NCBI RefSeq assembly: GCF_007990935.1 | Contig: NZ_BJXJ01000008.1 | Location: forward strand, 62,001 to 126,000 | Direction: 5' to 3' | Length of the DNA stretch: 64,000 nt | Source: Vibrio sagamiensis NBRC 104589 | GTDB lineage: Bacteria; Pseudomonadota; Gammaproteobacteria; Enterobacterales; Vibrionaceae | Shown: piece by piece, positions 63,697-64,000 of the stretch | How the letters are laid out: the number at the start of each line of letters is the position of its first letter | How positions within the stretch are numbered: position 1 is the stretch's first letter | Notes under the pieces: model-generated | The model's input: the letters and a program-made list of their open reading frames with translations, nothing else | Databases searched by the model: none | What the model was told of the DNA's origin: nothing | Made by a program: the position numbers and the translations under genes

Positions 63697-64000
63697 ATGG
63701 AAATCTTATTTAAAGTCATTGGGTATTTTTTATTATGGACATTATATTCATATTTTTATCATTTGCTTGCTCATGTACGCTCGAAATATAATCTCCTGCA
63801 ATACATCCATCTCAAGCATCATGCTTATAAGTATGATGAGAGTATCTGGCCACCATGGAATGAGTACTTCTTTTGGTTTGGTGATCTTCGTTCATCAATG
63901 GATGTGTATCTTGCCTTTACTTTACCATTGATGATTTTGACCATATTTGATCCCATTCCAGGGGTGATTTTGCTTGTATTTCACTACTTTTACGAATTAT
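63697..64000 (+). CDS. Fatty-acid-hydroxylase/sterol-desaturase-like membrane protein, N-terminal fragment
   Basis: The frame from ATG 63697 (GAAGGA six bases before) runs off the right edge after 101 codons. The N-terminal helix FKVIGYFLLWTLYSYFYHLLAHV is followed by HLLAHV and IHLKHHAYKYDE, giving the histidine pattern of the di-iron fatty-acid hydroxylase superfamily (HxxxH then HxxHH), and two more helices (LAFTLPLMILTIF, PGVILLVFHYFYE). Such proteins oxidise lipids in the membrane. The rest of the His clusters lie outside, so the subfamily cannot be given. An overlapping frame at 63683 is a shadow of this one. Confidence 0.7.
   Translation, partial: MEILFKVIGYFLLWTLYSYFYHLLAHVRSKYNLLQYIHLKHHAYKYDESIWPPWNEYFFWFGDLRSSMDVYLAFTLPLMILTIFDPIPGVILLVFHYFYEL

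Noticed and set aside
63683..63931. 82-codon plus-strand frame near the right edge
   Set aside because: It is another frame of the hydroxylase-like gene starting at 63697, which has the better ribosome site and family pattern.
1..64000. CRISPR array, prophage or complete integron
   Set aside because: No regularly spaced repeats, cas genes, phage structural genes or integrase were seen anywhere in the window.

Overview
The window looks like a Vibrionaceae chromosome (Vibrio or a close relative). Base composition is AT-rich, and it carries a Qrr-type quorum-sensing small RNA, chitin-degradation genes, a ravA-viaA pair, sbcDC, a CcdB toxin of the type seen in Vibrio, and a Leu/Cys tRNA cluster. 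The species cannot be named from the sequence. No rRNA, CRISPR array, complete insertion sequence or prophage is visible.

Layout. 1-7.4 kb: the end of a prolyl oligopeptidase, a TSUP transporter, a Qrr-like sRNA in the following gap, a secreted endonuclease/exonuclease/phosphatase lipoprotein, an acetyltransferase-aldehyde dehydrogenase pair and a membrane acyltransferase with an SGNH domain. 7.7-11.2 kb: two sensory genes, a receiver-TPR-like protein and a PAS chemoreceptor. 11.4-18.4 kb: catabolism. ETF-ubiquinone oxidoreductase diverges from etfBA, and a three-gene branched-chain 2-oxoacid dehydrogenase operon faces them. Acyl-CoA oxidation electrons pass through EtfBA to ETF-QO and the quinone pool. 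19-26.8 kb: small membrane and periplasmic proteins, a kexin-like S8 protease with an apparent dedicated chaperone, an amino-acid permease, and a receiver-PP2C-HATPase regulator.

27-43 kb: a chitin- and phosphoester-oriented stretch. Two multidomain GH18 chitinases flank a cytochrome b561/YceI pair, a tandem duplication of a secreted metallophosphoesterase with a C-terminal lectin-like domain, and sbcDC. 43-53 kb is an accessory-looking region: an AraC regulator beside a gene remnant, a lipocalin, three uncharacterised small genes, a Sel1-repeat protein, a cysteine-rich secreted peptide, a lone RibD-type deaminase with a GNAT, a secreted chitin-binding protein, and a ccdB toxin whose ccdA partner is reduced to a stub. 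53-62.5 kb returns to metabolic genes: P1 peptidase, AstE/AspA-like deacylase, threonine aldolase, NUDIX hydrolase, ravA-viaA and D-lactate dehydrogenase. 62.7-63.3 kb: a duplicated tRNA-Leu(UAA)/tRNA-Cys(GCA) pair. The window ends inside a fatty-acid-hydroxylase-like membrane protein.

The most interesting items are the Qrr-like RNA without a visible sigma-54 promoter, the 2.3-kb tandem duplication of the lectin-phosphoesterase unit, the fused receiver-phosphatase-kinase regulator, the protease-chaperone pair, the orphaned ccdB, the uncharacterised cluster at 45.3-47.1 kb and the perfect inverted repeat in front of the first chitinase.
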